Below, piece after piece: positions 59,318 through 60,118 of a stretch of 60,118 bases of DNA. The notes beneath the pieces were generated by a model. That model searched no databases. It saw only the letters and a program-made list of their open reading frames with translations, and was not told the DNA's origin. Source of the DNA: Actinomycetota bacterium (GTDB lineage Bacteria; Actinomycetota; Acidimicrobiia; Acidimicrobiales; Ilumatobacteraceae); NCBI GenBank assembly GCA_016870215.1, contig VGCD01000011.1, positions 1 through 60,118 on the forward strand, in the 5' to 3' direction. Position numbers and translations under genes: made by a program. Numbering within the stretch: position 1 is the first letter of the stretch; every line of letters begins with the position of its first letter.

Positions 59318-60118
59318 ATGCCGGCTCGCTTAGCCGCGCCCGAGCCGACGTGGGCAGTTGACATCGACGTTGTTGTTCTGGGGTCTGGTGCGGCAGGGTT
59401 GTCTGCAGCTCTCGCAGCGCGGCCCGTGCGTGATGTCTTGCTCGTCACCAAAGACACGCTCGATGCCGGCAGTACCAATTGGGCCCAAGGTGGACTTGCC
59501 GCGGTGCTTGATCCTGGTGATTCGCTCGAAAGCCATGTTCGCGACACGCTCGCCGCGGGAGCGGGACTGTGTGATGAGGCCGCTGTACGCACTCTCGTTG
59601 CGGAAGCGCCAACGGCCATTCGTTATCTCACTCGCCTCGGTGCCGCGTTCGATGAGTCATCGCATGATCACTTAGCGCTGACACGTGAAGGCGGTCATTC
59701 ACATCGCCGCATCGTTCATGCAGGTGGAGACCAAAGTGGTGCCGAAGTGCAGCGCACCCTTGACGAGAGTGTTCGTTTGGCCGGAGTTCGTGTTGTTGAA
59801 CGAGCCTTCGCGCTCGACCTACTCATCGGCACACTTTCAGACGGACGACGCGCAGTAGCAGGCGTTCGTGTGGCATTGCTCGACGAAACTGGTGCTGTCG
59901 AAAGTGTCGGAGATGTCACGGCGCGAGCGGTTGTCATCGCAACGGGTGGCTTTGGTCAGGTGTTTGCCTCCACGTCGAACCCCCCAGCAGTCACCGGTGA
60001 CGGCGTAGCGATGGCATTACGTGCTGGTGTGCCCGTCGTCGATATTGAGTTCATTCAGTTTCATCCAACTGTGTTGTGGACAGGACCAGATGCAACTGGT
60101 CAACAAGCTCTCATCAGC
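59318..60118 (+). CDS. nadB: L-aspartate oxidase, N-terminal part
   Basis: Flavoenzyme making iminoaspartate for NadA. The gene runs off the right edge; 267 codons are visible. The FAD loop is VVLGSGAAGLSAALAA, followed by TNWAQGGLAAVLDPGDS, TREGGHSHRRIVHAGGD and IATGGFGQVFASTSNP with DIEFIQFHPT. The ATG at 59318 lies three bases after the nadA stop, so nadA and nadB are one operon. Confidence 0.95.
   Translation, partial: MPARLAAPEPTWAVDIDVVVLGSGAAGLSAALAARPVRDVLLVTKDTLDAGSTNWAQGGLAAVLDPGDSLESHVRDTLAAGAGLCDEAAVRTLVAEAPTAIRYLTRLGAAFDESSHDHLALTREGGHSHRRIVHAGGDQSGAEVQRTLDESVRLAGVRVVERAFALDLLIGTLSDGRRAVAGVRVALLDETGAVESVGDVTARAVVIATGGFGQVFASTSNPPAVTGDGVAMALRAGVPVVDIEFIQFHPTVLWTGPDATGQQALIS

Overview
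This window looks like chromosomal DNA of a free-living actinobacterium. The best guess is a member of the Acidimicrobiia (Ilumatobacter-like), but that rank is inference. The reasons are: the gene order rho-rpmE-prfA-prmC-...-wecA-like-atp operon, which mycobacteria also show; a RpiB of the actinobacterial type; a MurA with Asp in place of the fosfomycin-target Cys; many GTG and TTG starts; and a repeated promoter layout in which a TANNNT hexamer sits 6 to 10 bases before the start codon, as in actinobacterial leaderless mRNAs. Coding density is very high, overlaps of 1 to 4 bases are common, and no gene-free stretch exceeds about 210 bases. I saw no tRNA, rRNA, CRISPR array, insertion sequence or prophage.

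Layout. 1-6.2 kb: start of an exported polysaccharide deacetylase (-), then rho, rpmE, two uncharacterised genes, prfA and prmC. 6.2-9.8 kb (-): a DPP-IV-like serine peptidase coupled to a thiolase-like protein. 9.8-12.7 kb: rpiB, glyA and a WecA-like transferase. 12.8-14.5 kb: a small accessory cassette with a SipW-like signal peptidase, a TasA/camelysin-like surface protein split by an in-frame TAG, and a third exported protein. 14.6-22.7 kb: a complete F-type ATP synthase operon (Z, I, a, c, b, b', delta, alpha, gamma, beta, epsilon). 22.7-34.9 kb: glpX, a second S9 peptidase, a J-domain protein, an alpha/beta hydrolase, an MFS transporter, murA, a membrane microprotein, an NfuA-type scaffold, meaB, an enoyl-CoA hydratase, azlCD, a SRPBCC protein, galT and a methyltransferase. 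34.9-45.5 kb: a cysteine desulfurase plus mnmA (tRNA thiolation), a MetE-like protein, ligA, a PASTA pseudokinase and a DHA2-type transporter. 45.5-60.1 kb: biosynthesis (serA, pyrF, leuA, leuD, leuC, homospermidine synthase, nadA, start of nadB), a DEAD-box helicase and several small proteins.

The most interesting non-coding and small elements lie at 50.97-53.0 kb on the minus strand. leuA is preceded by a classical attenuator with an 11-residue leader peptide containing four Leu codons in a row. The homospermidine synthase gene is preceded by a recognisable promoter, a roughly 150-base leader that can fold into a three-helix junction plus a Shine-Dalgarno-sequestering hairpin, and a 48-codon ORF. 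That ORF ends at a TAG in frame with the synthase, and the synthase has no ordinary start codon covering its first Rossmann strand.

The metabolic picture is an aerobic heterotroph making its own serine, leucine, pyrimidines, NAD and probably homospermidine. It has acyl-CoA chemistry (thiolase-like protein, enoyl-CoA hydratase, class III CoA-transferase, a MeaB chaperone for a B12-dependent mutase not in the window) and peptide scavenging.
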